DNA from: WHTX01 sp038255145 | GTDB taxonomy: Bacteria; Actinomycetota; Acidimicrobiia; Acidimicrobiales; CAIXPF01 | Direction of reading: 5' to 3' | DNA: 64,000 bases | Assembly (NCBI GenBank): GCA_038255145.1 | Contig: JBBSLP010000005.1 | Span: 1 to 64,000 of the forward strand | Shown: positions 8,777 through 15,769 of the stretch, piece by piece | Position numbering within the stretch: the first letter of the stretch is position 1 | How the letters are laid out: each line of letters opens with the position of its first letter | Notes under the pieces: generated by a model | What the model was told of the DNA's origin: nothing | Databases searched by the model: none | Seen by the model: only the letters and a program-made list of their open reading frames with translations | Position numbers and translations under genes: made by a program

Positions 8777-10735
8777 ATGACCGCGACCGGTGCTCACCGA
8801 CTGCTGTTCAGCCCCCTACGGCTGGGCCCGGTCACGGTGCGCAACCGGATCGTCTTCGCCGCCCACCTGACCAACTACGCCGATCGGGGCCTGCCCAGCG
8901 CCCAGCACGCGGCGTACTACGGGGCCCGGGCCGCGGGTGGGGCCGGGCTGGTCATCACCGAGGAGCACTCCACCCACCCCACGGACTGGCCCTACGAGAA
9001 GATGATCCACGCCTTCCGGCCCCAGGTCCTGGACGGCTATCGGCGCATCACCGAAGCCGTGCACCGCCACGGCGTGCCCGTGTTCGCCCAGATCAACCAC
9101 AACGGGGGCCAGGCCAGCTCCATGTACACCCGGCGGGCGGTGTGGGCGCCCTCGGCGGTGGCCGACCCCCTGTTCCGCGAGGTGCCCAAGGCCATCACGG
9201 TGGCCGAGATCGCCGAGGTGGTGGCCGGCTACGCCGACGTCGCCGGCCGGTGCCGGGAAGGCGGGTTCGACGGGGTCGAGCTGCAGTGCTCGCACTCGTC
9301 CATCGTGCGGGGCTTCCTGTCCCCGGTCACCAACCGCCGGACCGACGACCACGGCGGCTCGTTGGCCAACCGGTCCCGGCTCCTGCACGAGATCGTGGCC
9401 GCGGTGCGTGACGTCATCGGCCCCGGCCTGGCCCTGGGCGTGCGCCTGTGCGGGGACGAGCTCATCGAGGGGGGCACCACGCTGGAGGACGCCGTCGAGG
9501 TGGCGCAGGCCATCGAAGCCCGGGGCCAGGTCGACTACATCAACACGTCCATAGGAGTGGCCACGGCGACGCTGTTCATGATCGAGGCGTCCATGCACGT
9601 CCCCCCCGACTACGCCCTGTTCATCCCCTCGGCCCTGCGCAAGGCCGTCGATCTGCCCGTCGTCGGTGTGGGTCGTTTCAAGGACCCCCTGCACGCCGAG
9701 CGGGCCCTGCGCGAGGGCCACTGCGACCTGGTGGGGGTGGTACGGGGCCAGATCGCCGACCCCGACTTCGCGGCCAAGGCCCGGGCCGGGCACGCCGCCG
9801 ACATCCGCCTGTGCCTGTCGTGCAACCAGGAGTGCGTCGGGCGCATGGGCCTCAACCGCTGGCTGGGCTGCATCGAGAACCCCCACGCCGGGCGCGAGGC
9901 CATGCCCGTGGCCGCGCCGGGGCTGGCCCGTCACCACCGGGTGCTGGTGGTGGGGGCGGGCCCGGCCGGCCTGCAGGCGGCCATCGCCGCCGCGGGGGCC
10001 GGGCACCGGGTCACCGTGTGGGAACGGACGGCGGAGGCCGGCGGCCAGCTGCGCTGGGCGGCCTCGGTGCCCAACCGGGCCGAGCTCGGTGACCTGGTCC
10101 GCAACCAGGTCGGCGAGCTGGCTCGGCTCGGGGTGGCGGTCACGTTCGGGCGCGACGCCGACGTGGCCGCGGTGGTGGCCTTCGGGGCCGACGACGTGGT
10201 CGTGGCCACCGGATCCCGTCCGGCCCGGCCGTGGTGGGCCGACCAGATGGGAGACACCCCGGTCGTCGACGTCCTCGACGTGCTCACCGGCGGGGCCCGA
10301 CCCCAGGGCCACGTGCTGCTCATCGACGAACTGGGCTTCCACCAGGCCACCTCGGTGGCCGAGCTACTGGCCGACCGGGGTTGCCGGGTCGAGGTGGTGA
10401 CCCCGGGCATGGTCGTGGGCCAGGACCTGGGCGTCACCCTCGACCTCGAGGGGTGGTGGTTCCGGGCCACGGCCAAGGGCATCACCCAGACCACCGACAC
10501 CGTCATCGTCGGGGCCGAGGACGGCCGCCTGGTGGCCATGCACCACCCCACCGGCGCCAGCGAACTGCGGGGGGCGGACTGGATCGTGCTGGCCGTGCCC
10601 CCGGCCCCGGCCGACGAGCTGTACCTGGCCCTGCGGGCCGCCGGCGTGCGGGCCCAGCGGGTGGGGGACTGCGTGGCCCCCCGCCGGGCCCATGCCGCGG
10701 TGATCGAAGGCCACCGGGTGGGGGCGGCGCTGTGA
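8777..10735 (+). CDS. Second mycofactocin-associated FadH/OYE-family oxidoreductase
   Basis: This 652-residue paralogue of the enzyme at 5086 has the same order: OYE barrel (1-330), FeS cysteines (CLSCNQEC and a later GCIENP), and a Rossmann module beginning VLVVGAGPAGLQAA near residue 390. The barrel contains TNYADRG, QINHNGGQASS and the HSSIVRGFLSP segment. An upstream in-frame ATG-type extension to 8633 overlaps the synthetase and is rejected; ATG 8777 fits the barrel start (LLFSPLRLGPVTVRNR). Its stop overlaps the GTG of the ETF alpha gene, so electrons from this enzyme may be handed to the ETF encoded next. Type 1 versus type 2 is not resolved. Confidence 0.9.
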   Translation: MTATGAHRLLFSPLRLGPVTVRNRIVFAAHLTNYADRGLPSAQHAAYYGARAAGGAGLVITEEHSTHPTDWPYEKMIHAFRPQVLDGYRRITEAVHRHGVPVFAQINHNGGQASSMYTRRAVWAPSAVADPLFREVPKAITVAEIAEVVAGYADVAGRCREGGFDGVELQCSHSSIVRGFLSPVTNRRTDDHGGSLANRSRLLHEIVAAVRDVIGPGLALGVRLCGDELIEGGTTLEDAVEVAQAIEARGQVDYINTSIGVATATLFMIEASMHVPPDYALFIPSALRKAVDLPVVGVGRFKDPLHAERALREGHCDLVGVVRGQIADPDFAAKARAGHAADIRLCLSCNQECVGRMGLNRWLGCIENPHAGREAMPVAAPGLARHHRVLVVGAGPAGLQAAIAAAGAGHRVTVWERTAEAGGQLRWAASVPNRAELGDLVRNQVGELARLGVAVTFGRDADVAAVVAFGADDVVVATGSRPARPWWADQMGDTPVVDVLDVLTGGARPQGHVLLIDELGFHQATSVAELLADRGCRVEVVTPGMVVGQDLGVTLDLEGWWFRATAKGITQTTDTVIVGAEDGRLVAMHHPTGASELRGADWIVLAVPPAPADELYLALRAAGVRAQRVGDCVAPRRAHAAVIEGHRVGAAL

Positions 10736-11766
10736 CCGCCGGTGGGGCGGCAGGTTCCCCGAAGGCGGCGATGGTGGCCGTCGTGCCCGTGCGGGGCGGG
10801 ACGCTGCCCCTGGGCGGTGACGAGGCGGTGGCCGAGGCCGGAGGCGTCGCCCTGCTGGTGGGGGAGGGGTGCGTGGCCGCAGCCGTCGCGCTGGCCGGAA
10901 TCGCCGTCGACGTCACCGTGGCCGAGCTGAGCGCCTTCGCCCCCGCCGCCTGGGCCGACCGCCTGGGCCCCCACCTCGTCGATGTGGGCGTGGTCGTGCT
11001 GCCGGGCTCGCCCGACGGTCGCGACCTGGCGCCCCGGCTGGCTCACCGGTTGGGCCGGCCCCTGCTGGCGGGGGCTGTCGCTGTGCACCCCGGCGGCGCC
11101 ACCGTGAGCCGTCGGGGCGGGCTCGTGCTCGAACACCTGGTAGCCCCCGGGCCCTTCGTGGCCACCCTGCAGCCGGGGGTGCGCGGTGCTGAGGTCGACG
11201 ACACCCGCCCGCCGCCTACCCCCCGTGACCTGGTCTTCGAAGATGGTCGTCGATTCGACGTCGATTCGACGGCCACCGGAGCAGGCGGCGGGGCCGATGC
11301 CGCCGAGGTCGGGACCGACGCCCGAACCGGCCTCCCCGCCGACGCCCGCTGCCTGTCGGTGGAGGAGGCCGACCCGGCCACCGTCGACCTGCACGAAGCC
11401 ACCCGCATCGTCGGCGGCGGCGCCGGGCTGGGCTCGGCCGACCAGCTCGCCCTGTTGCGGCGGGTGGGCCTGGCCCTCGACGCCGCGTACGGGGCCACCC
11501 GGGTGGTCACCGACGCCGGCTGGGTCCCCGTCGACCGCCAGATCGGCACCACCGGGGTCACCGTCGACCCCCGCCTCTACCTGGCCTTCGGGGTCTCGGG
11601 CGCCGTGCAGCACACCTCGGGGCTGGGTGCTCCCGACCACGTCATCGCCGTCAACACCGACCCCAGCTGTCCCATGATGGGCCTGGCCGACCTGGCCGTG
11701 GTCGCCGACGCCCCCGCCACCCTGGCCGCCCTGGCCGCCCTGCTCGGGGTCCTCGACGATGGCTGA
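10732..11766 (+). CDS. fixB: Mycofactocin-associated electron transfer flavoprotein alpha subunit (FixB-like)
   Basis: This 344-residue ETF alpha subunit has a divergent N-terminal half and the recognisable FAD-binding C-terminal half: IVGGGAGLGSADQ (about 224-236), VPVDRQIGTTGVTVDPRLYLAFGVSGAVQH cores (about 265-294) and AVNTDPSCPMMGLADLAVV. GTG 10732 overlaps the previous stop, and its own stop overlaps the fixC start by 8 nt, so OYE, fixB and fixC are coupled. Residues 175-185 (RRFDVDSTATG) lie in a variable linker coded by a near-palindromic 32-bp sequence that looks inserted. The beta partner, fixA, lies 9.6 kb away. Confidence 0.88.
   Translation: MTAGGAAGSPKAAMVAVVPVRGGTLPLGGDEAVAEAGGVALLVGEGCVAAAVALAGIAVDVTVAELSAFAPAAWADRLGPHLVDVGVVVLPGSPDGRDLAPRLAHRLGRPLLAGAVAVHPGGATVSRRGGLVLEHLVAPGPFVATLQPGVRGAEVDDTRPPPTPRDLVFEDGRRFDVDSTATGAGGGADAAEVGTDARTGLPADARCLSVEEADPATVDLHEATRIVGGGAGLGSADQLALLRRVGLALDAAYGATRVVTDAGWVPVDRQIGTTGVTVDPRLYLAFGVSGAVQHTSGLGAPDHVIAVNTDPSCPMMGLADLAVVADAPATLAALAALLGVLDDG
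11245..11276. repeat. Near-palindrome inside fixB, carrying the dispersed 17-mer
   Basis: The 32-bp sequence reads almost the same on both strands, with four mismatched positions, centred on TCGACGTCGA. It contains the 17-mer GATTCGACGTCGATTCG also found at 1911. It falls in a poorly conserved linker of the ETF alpha protein, so an in-frame insertion is possible. Confidence 0.45.
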
Positions 11767-13060
11767 CTTCGACGTCGTCGTCGTCGGCGCCGGGCCCGCG
11801 GGCGCCGCCGCCGCCCTCACCGCGGCCCGGGCCGGCGCCCGCACCGCCCTCATCGAGCGGGGTCCGTTCCCGGGGTCGAAGAACATGTACGGCGGCGTGG
11901 TCTACGGGCGCATCCTCGACGGTCTCATCCCCGGTTGGTACGACGAGGCCCCCGTGCAGCGCTGGGTCACCCGGCGGGCCACCATGCTGCTGACCGACAC
12001 CCAGGCCCTGACCGTGGACTTCCGCACCGAGGCCTGGGGCCAGGCGCCCTACAACGGGGCCACCACCCTGCGCCCCGACTTCGACGCCTGGTTGGCCGGC
12101 CACGCCGAGGCCGCCGGCGCCGTGCTGGTGACCTCGACCACGGTCACCGGCCTGCTCCGAAGCCCTGACGGCCAGGTGACGGGGGTGCGCACCGACCGAC
12201 CCGAGGGTGACCTCACCGCCGCCGTGGTCGTGGCCTGTGACGGGGTCAACTCGTTCCTGGCCAAGGAGGCGGGCCTGTACCTGCACCCCGAGGCCGAGCA
12301 CCTCACCCTGGGGGTCAAGGAGGTCCTGGCCCTGGACCGCAACGAGATCGACCGCCGCTTCGGCCTGCGGGACCGTGAGGGGGCCGACATCGAGATCCTC
12401 GGGGGCACGGGAGGCGTGGCCGGCGGGGGGTTCCTCTACACCAACCTCGACTCGGTGGCCGTGGGGCTGGTGCTGTCGGTCACCGACCTGGCCCGGGCCC
12501 GGGTCCGCCCCGAGGTGCTGCTGGCCGGGCTCAAGGCCCACCGAGCCATCGCCCCCCTGGTCGAGGGGGGCGAGCTCGTCGAGTACTCGGCCCACCTCAT
12601 CCCCGAGGGGGGCCTGCACATGCAACCCGAGCTGTGTGCCGCCGGACTGCTGGTGGCCGGGGACGCCGCCGCCCTGTGCCTGGCCGCCGGCCTGTGGCTG
12701 GAGGGCGTCAACTTCGCCATCGGCTCGGGTGCGGCGGCGGGGGAGGTGGCCGCGGCCGCCGCCCTTGCCGGTGACGCGTCAGCGGCGTTCTTGACCCGCT
12801 ACCGCCAACGCCTGGAAGCCAGCTTCGTGCTGGCCGACCACCGCAAGCTGGCCGGCGCACCCGCCCTGGTGCTGTCGGACCGGGTGCAGCGCCGCTACCC
12901 CCAGCTCGTGTGCAACCTGGTCGAGTCGATGTTCACCGTGACCAACCCCACCCCCAAGTCGGGCATGAAGCGCCTGCTGCGACGCGAGGCACGCCGGGCC
13001 GGCGTGCGCCTGCGGGACCTGGCTGCGGACGGCTGGACGGCCCTGCGCACCTACGGCTGA
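11759..13060 (+). CDS. fixC: FixC-like FAD-dependent oxidoreductase (ETF:quinone type)
   Basis: This 433-residue flavoprotein is of the FixC/ETF-dehydrogenase family, which moves electrons from ETF to quinone together with FixX. The dinucleotide-binding motif is VVVGAGPAGAAAALTAARAG at residues 6-25. Further features are KNMYGGVVYGR near 40, the second FAD motif GLLVAGDAAALCLAAGLWLEGVN near 300, and the C-terminal SMFTVTNPTPKSGMKRLLRRE typical of FixC. There are no transmembrane helices; membrane contact would be peripheral. It overlaps fixB by 8 nt. Its usual partner fixX is separated from it by the glycosyltransferase block. Confidence 0.92.
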   Translation: MADFDVVVVGAGPAGAAAALTAARAGARTALIERGPFPGSKNMYGGVVYGRILDGLIPGWYDEAPVQRWVTRRATMLLTDTQALTVDFRTEAWGQAPYNGATTLRPDFDAWLAGHAEAAGAVLVTSTTVTGLLRSPDGQVTGVRTDRPEGDLTAAVVVACDGVNSFLAKEAGLYLHPEAEHLTLGVKEVLALDRNEIDRRFGLRDREGADIEILGGTGGVAGGGFLYTNLDSVAVGLVLSVTDLARARVRPEVLLAGLKAHRAIAPLVEGGELVEYSAHLIPEGGLHMQPELCAAGLLVAGDAAALCLAAGLWLEGVNFAIGSGAAAGEVAAAAALAGDASAAFLTRYRQRLEASFVLADHRKLAGAPALVLSDRVQRRYPQLVCNLVESMFTVTNPTPKSGMKRLLRREARRAGVRLRDLAADGWTALRTYG

Positions 13061-13078
13061 GGTGCCGGGTGGGGCGCC
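13061..13078 (+). terminator. Short hairpin after fixC
   Basis: GGTGCC and GGCGCC can pair (one G-U) around a 6-nt loop directly after the fixC stop and before the convergent glycosyltransferase gene. No T-tract follows. This is a weak candidate. Confidence 0.35.
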
Positions 13079-13101
13079 GCCGCCATGGGGGCGATCTCGG
13101 C

Positions 13102-15747
13102 TCAGTCGACCAGGTGGGCCCAGGTCTCCTCGGCGTAGTCGTCCCACGTCTTCCACGTCCGGTCCCGGGCCTGGGTGCGGAGCTGGTCGAGCAGGTCGTG
13201 GTCGGTCAGCAGCCGGCCCATGGCCTGCTCGACCTGGTCGACGTCTCGGGGGTCGACGAGCACGGCGCCACCGTCGGCGGCGATCTCGGCCATGCTGCCG
13301 AAGTCCGAGGTGATGGCGGGGGTGCCCGAGGCCAGGGACTCGGCCACCGGAAGGCCGTAGCCCTCGGTGAGCGAAGGGAACACGGTGAAGCGGGCCAACC
13401 GGTAGGCCGCCCACAGCAGCTCCTCGTCGGCCACCTTGATGACCTGGATGGGACGCCCCGCCCCCCGCAGCTGGCCGACGAGGCCGTCGAAGCGCTCGCC
13501 GCTCCACCCGCTCCCGCCGATGAAGACCAGGTGGAAGGCATGCCCGGCCCGCCACAGCCGCTCGGCTGCCACCAGCACGGTGAGGTGGTTCTTGCGGGGC
13601 TCGTGGCTGCCCACCACCAGCACCATCGGCAGGTGGTCGAGGGCCAGCTGAGCACGCACCCGCTCCAGCGCGGCGGCCGTCACCTCGGGCACCTCGGTGG
13701 GCAGGAGGTGGGCGGCGACAACCGGCCCGGTCAGGCCCTGAGCGCCGAGCATCTCGGCGAAGGCGGCGAACTCGGCCGCCGACGACGCGCTGATGCCCGA
13801 GAGCCGGTCCATGTGCTTGACCACGCCCAACAGGTCGCTGAACACGTCGGACATGCCCCCGGCCAGGGTCTCGTTGGCGGTGACGGGGATCATGTCGTAG
13901 CCGACGCCCGCCAGCCGCCGGAGGATGCCGCTGCGGGCCAGGGCCCGGTAGCGGTCGGCCCGCGCCGCCTCGGCCGGCAGCTCGGGTACGACCACGGTGG
14001 ACCGCCACGGCACCAGCACCGTGGTCGTGTCGGCCACGGGGTCGTGGCGCAGGGTGGTGTCGTTGCCCACCCGCTCCCGCCACGCCCCGAAGCGGGCCAC
14101 CTCGACCCCGGTCAGGGCCAGGGGGGCGCCCCTCGGGTAGTCCCAGGCGAAGAGCACGGCGTCGTGGCGCTCCGCCCAACGGGCCGCCGTCTCCCGGGTG
14201 ACCCGCTGGACCCCGGTGTGCAGGTCCCAGCTGGCCGTGTGGGTGACGTCGACGGCCACGCCGCCGTCGAGCACCCCGAGTTGTGCCCCCGACGCCCGGC
14301 CCTCGTCGAGCGCGGCCCGCCACGCGTCGACGACACACCCCGACAGGCCCGACGGCCCGTCGAGTTGCAGCAGCTGGGTGGTCAGGTCGAGCTCGGCCTC
14401 GTCGGGGTAGCTGCCGCTCACCGCCACCCGGGCCAGCCAGGCCAGTGTGGGCGCCGCCAGCCCGCTGGCCGTCGCCGCGGCCTCGAAGCGGGCCACGGCC
14501 TGGGTGACGTCGGAGGCCACACCCCGATGGGGTCCCAGCAGGGACCCGCCGGCCAGGTCGGCCACGACGGCGAGCCGACGGACGAAGGCATCGGTCAGGG
14601 AGGCGGCGTCCATGGCCCCGGCCGCGGCGGCGTCATCGGGGCCGACGACCGCGGACCCGGGTCGACGACCGCGGGCCCGGTCGGCCAGCGAGGCACCGGC
14701 CTGGCGGGCCGGGGCCAGCCGGGCCCGGGCCAGCCGGGCCCCGCCGGTCGACAGGGCCGTTGACGAGCGGGCGTCGTCGAGCAGGCGTCGGACCCGGCGC
14801 ACCGGACCGGTGACCCGCCAGGACAGGGTGTGCACGGTGGCGTCCATCTCGGCGTTCACCAGGCGCAGCTGACGGTCGACCTGGTCGGTGGCCACCTGCT
14901 GGTCGAGGGCCCGCCTCCGCCACCGCAACGAATCGGTGGCCACCTGGGCGCTGGCCGCAGCCAGCTCGCCCACCCGGGCGGCCTCGGCCTCGGCGTGGCG
15001 GGCCCGGGCCTCGGTGCGCACGGTGTGGTCCTCCACGGCCAGCAGCTCGGCGTCGCGGCGCAGCCAGGGGTCGGTGGCGTTGGCGGGCACCGCGAGCCTG
15101 GCGGCCCGCTCGGCGCGCTCCTCGGCCACGTAGAACCGGTTCAAGCCGTCGAAGAGGCAGAGCTCGTAGCCCGACTCCAGGACCCCCGGTTCCCACTCCC
15201 CGTGGGTTGATTCGGTCGACAGGGGGCGCGTGGCCTCGACCACCAGCACCCAGGGACGCCACCGGCGCAGGTCGAAGCCGGCCAGGACCTCGGCTTCGGC
15301 GCCCTCGACGTCGATCTTGCAGAAGTGGATGTCGCGACCGTCGAGGCCGGCACCGACGAGGATGTCGTCCAGGGTGCCCACGGCCACGCTGACCTCGGTC
15401 GAGGCGTAGCCCAGCTCCGTGCTGCGTCCGGCCTCCTCGGCCAGCAGGGTGGACAGCCCGGTCGCCTCGACGACGAAGAAGGACCGGTCGGCCTGGGCGG
15501 TGGCGCCAGCGGCATCGGACACGGTGATGTCCTCGGGACGGTCCCGGCGCAGAGCGTCGGCCAACTCGGGCACGGGCTCGACGTTGACGCCCCGCCAGCC
15601 CCGCTCGTAGAAGGCCTTGGTCACCGAGTGCAGCACGGGGTCGGCCGCACCCACGTCGACGTAGCAGCCGTTGGCGACGTCCCCCAGGGCTCGCCACAGG
15701 ACGATGTCCTCGGCGTTCTGGGCGAACGAGACGAAGGGCTCAGACAC
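13102..15747 (-). CDS. FkbM methyltransferase-GT4 glycosyltransferase fusion protein 1
   Basis: This 881-residue multidomain protein starts with an FkbM-type SAM methyltransferase (about 1-205; YVDVGAADP, ERGWRGVNVEP, CKIDVEGAEAEVLAGFDL). A coiled-coil linker (about 220-330) and an all-alpha region follow. The C-terminus is a GT4 glycosyltransferase (about 430-881) with GSHEPRKNHLTVL and the EX7E motif in SLTEGYGLPVAESLASG. It should transfer a sugar from a nucleotide donor and O-methylate a glycan; the substrate is unknown. GTG 15747 is fixed by TAGACT 8 nt upstream. It is a tandem paralogue of the next gene. Its place inside the mft locus makes the mycofactocin oligosaccharide one candidate substrate, but cell-surface glycan synthesis is equally possible. 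Confidence 0.85.
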   Translation of the reverse strand: MSEPFVSFAQNAEDIVLWRALGDVANGCYVDVGAADPVLHSVTKAFYERGWRGVNVEPVPELADALRRDRPEDITVSDAAGATAQADRSFFVVEATGLSTLLAEEAGRSTELGYASTEVSVAVGTLDDILVGAGLDGRDIHFCKIDVEGAEAEVLAGFDLRRWRPWVLVVEATRPLSTESTHGEWEPGVLESGYELCLFDGLNRFYVAEERAERAARLAVPANATDPWLRRDAELLAVEDHTVRTEARARHAEAEAARVGELAAASAQVATDSLRWRRRALDQQVATDQVDRQLRLVNAEMDATVHTLSWRVTGPVRRVRRLLDDARSSTALSTGGARLARARLAPARQAGASLADRARGRRPGSAVVGPDDAAAAGAMDAASLTDAFVRRLAVVADLAGGSLLGPHRGVASDVTQAVARFEAAATASGLAAPTLAWLARVAVSGSYPDEAELDLTTQLLQLDGPSGLSGCVVDAWRAALDEGRASGAQLGVLDGGVAVDVTHTASWDLHTGVQRVTRETAARWAERHDAVLFAWDYPRGAPLALTGVEVARFGAWRERVGNDTTLRHDPVADTTTVLVPWRSTVVVPELPAEAARADRYRALARSGILRRLAGVGYDMIPVTANETLAGGMSDVFSDLLGVVKHMDRLSGISASSAAEFAAFAEMLGAQGLTGPVVAAHLLPTEVPEVTAAALERVRAQLALDHLPMVLVVGSHEPRKNHLTVLVAAERLWRAGHAFHLVFIGGSGWSGERFDGLVGQLRGAGRPIQVIKVADEELLWAAYRLARFTVFPSLTEGYGLPVAESLASGTPAITSDFGSMAEIAADGGAVLVDPRDVDQVEQAMGRLLTDHDLLDQLRTQARDRTWKTWDDYAEETWAHLVD

Positions 15748-15755
15748 GGGGCGGC

Positions 15756-15761
15756 AGTCTA
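15756..15761 (-). promoter_or_regulatory. Leaderless-type -10 box of glycosyltransferase 1
   Basis: On the minus strand TAGACT ends 8 nt before GTG 15747. The box and spacing match those before mftA and glycosyltransferase 2. Confidence 0.55.
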
Positions 15762-15769
15762 GGTACCCG

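Noticed and set aside
12910..14763. 617-codon ORF on the plus strand
   Set aside because: Antisense shadow of the first FkbM-glycosyltransferase gene; no domain motif and Gly/His-rich content.
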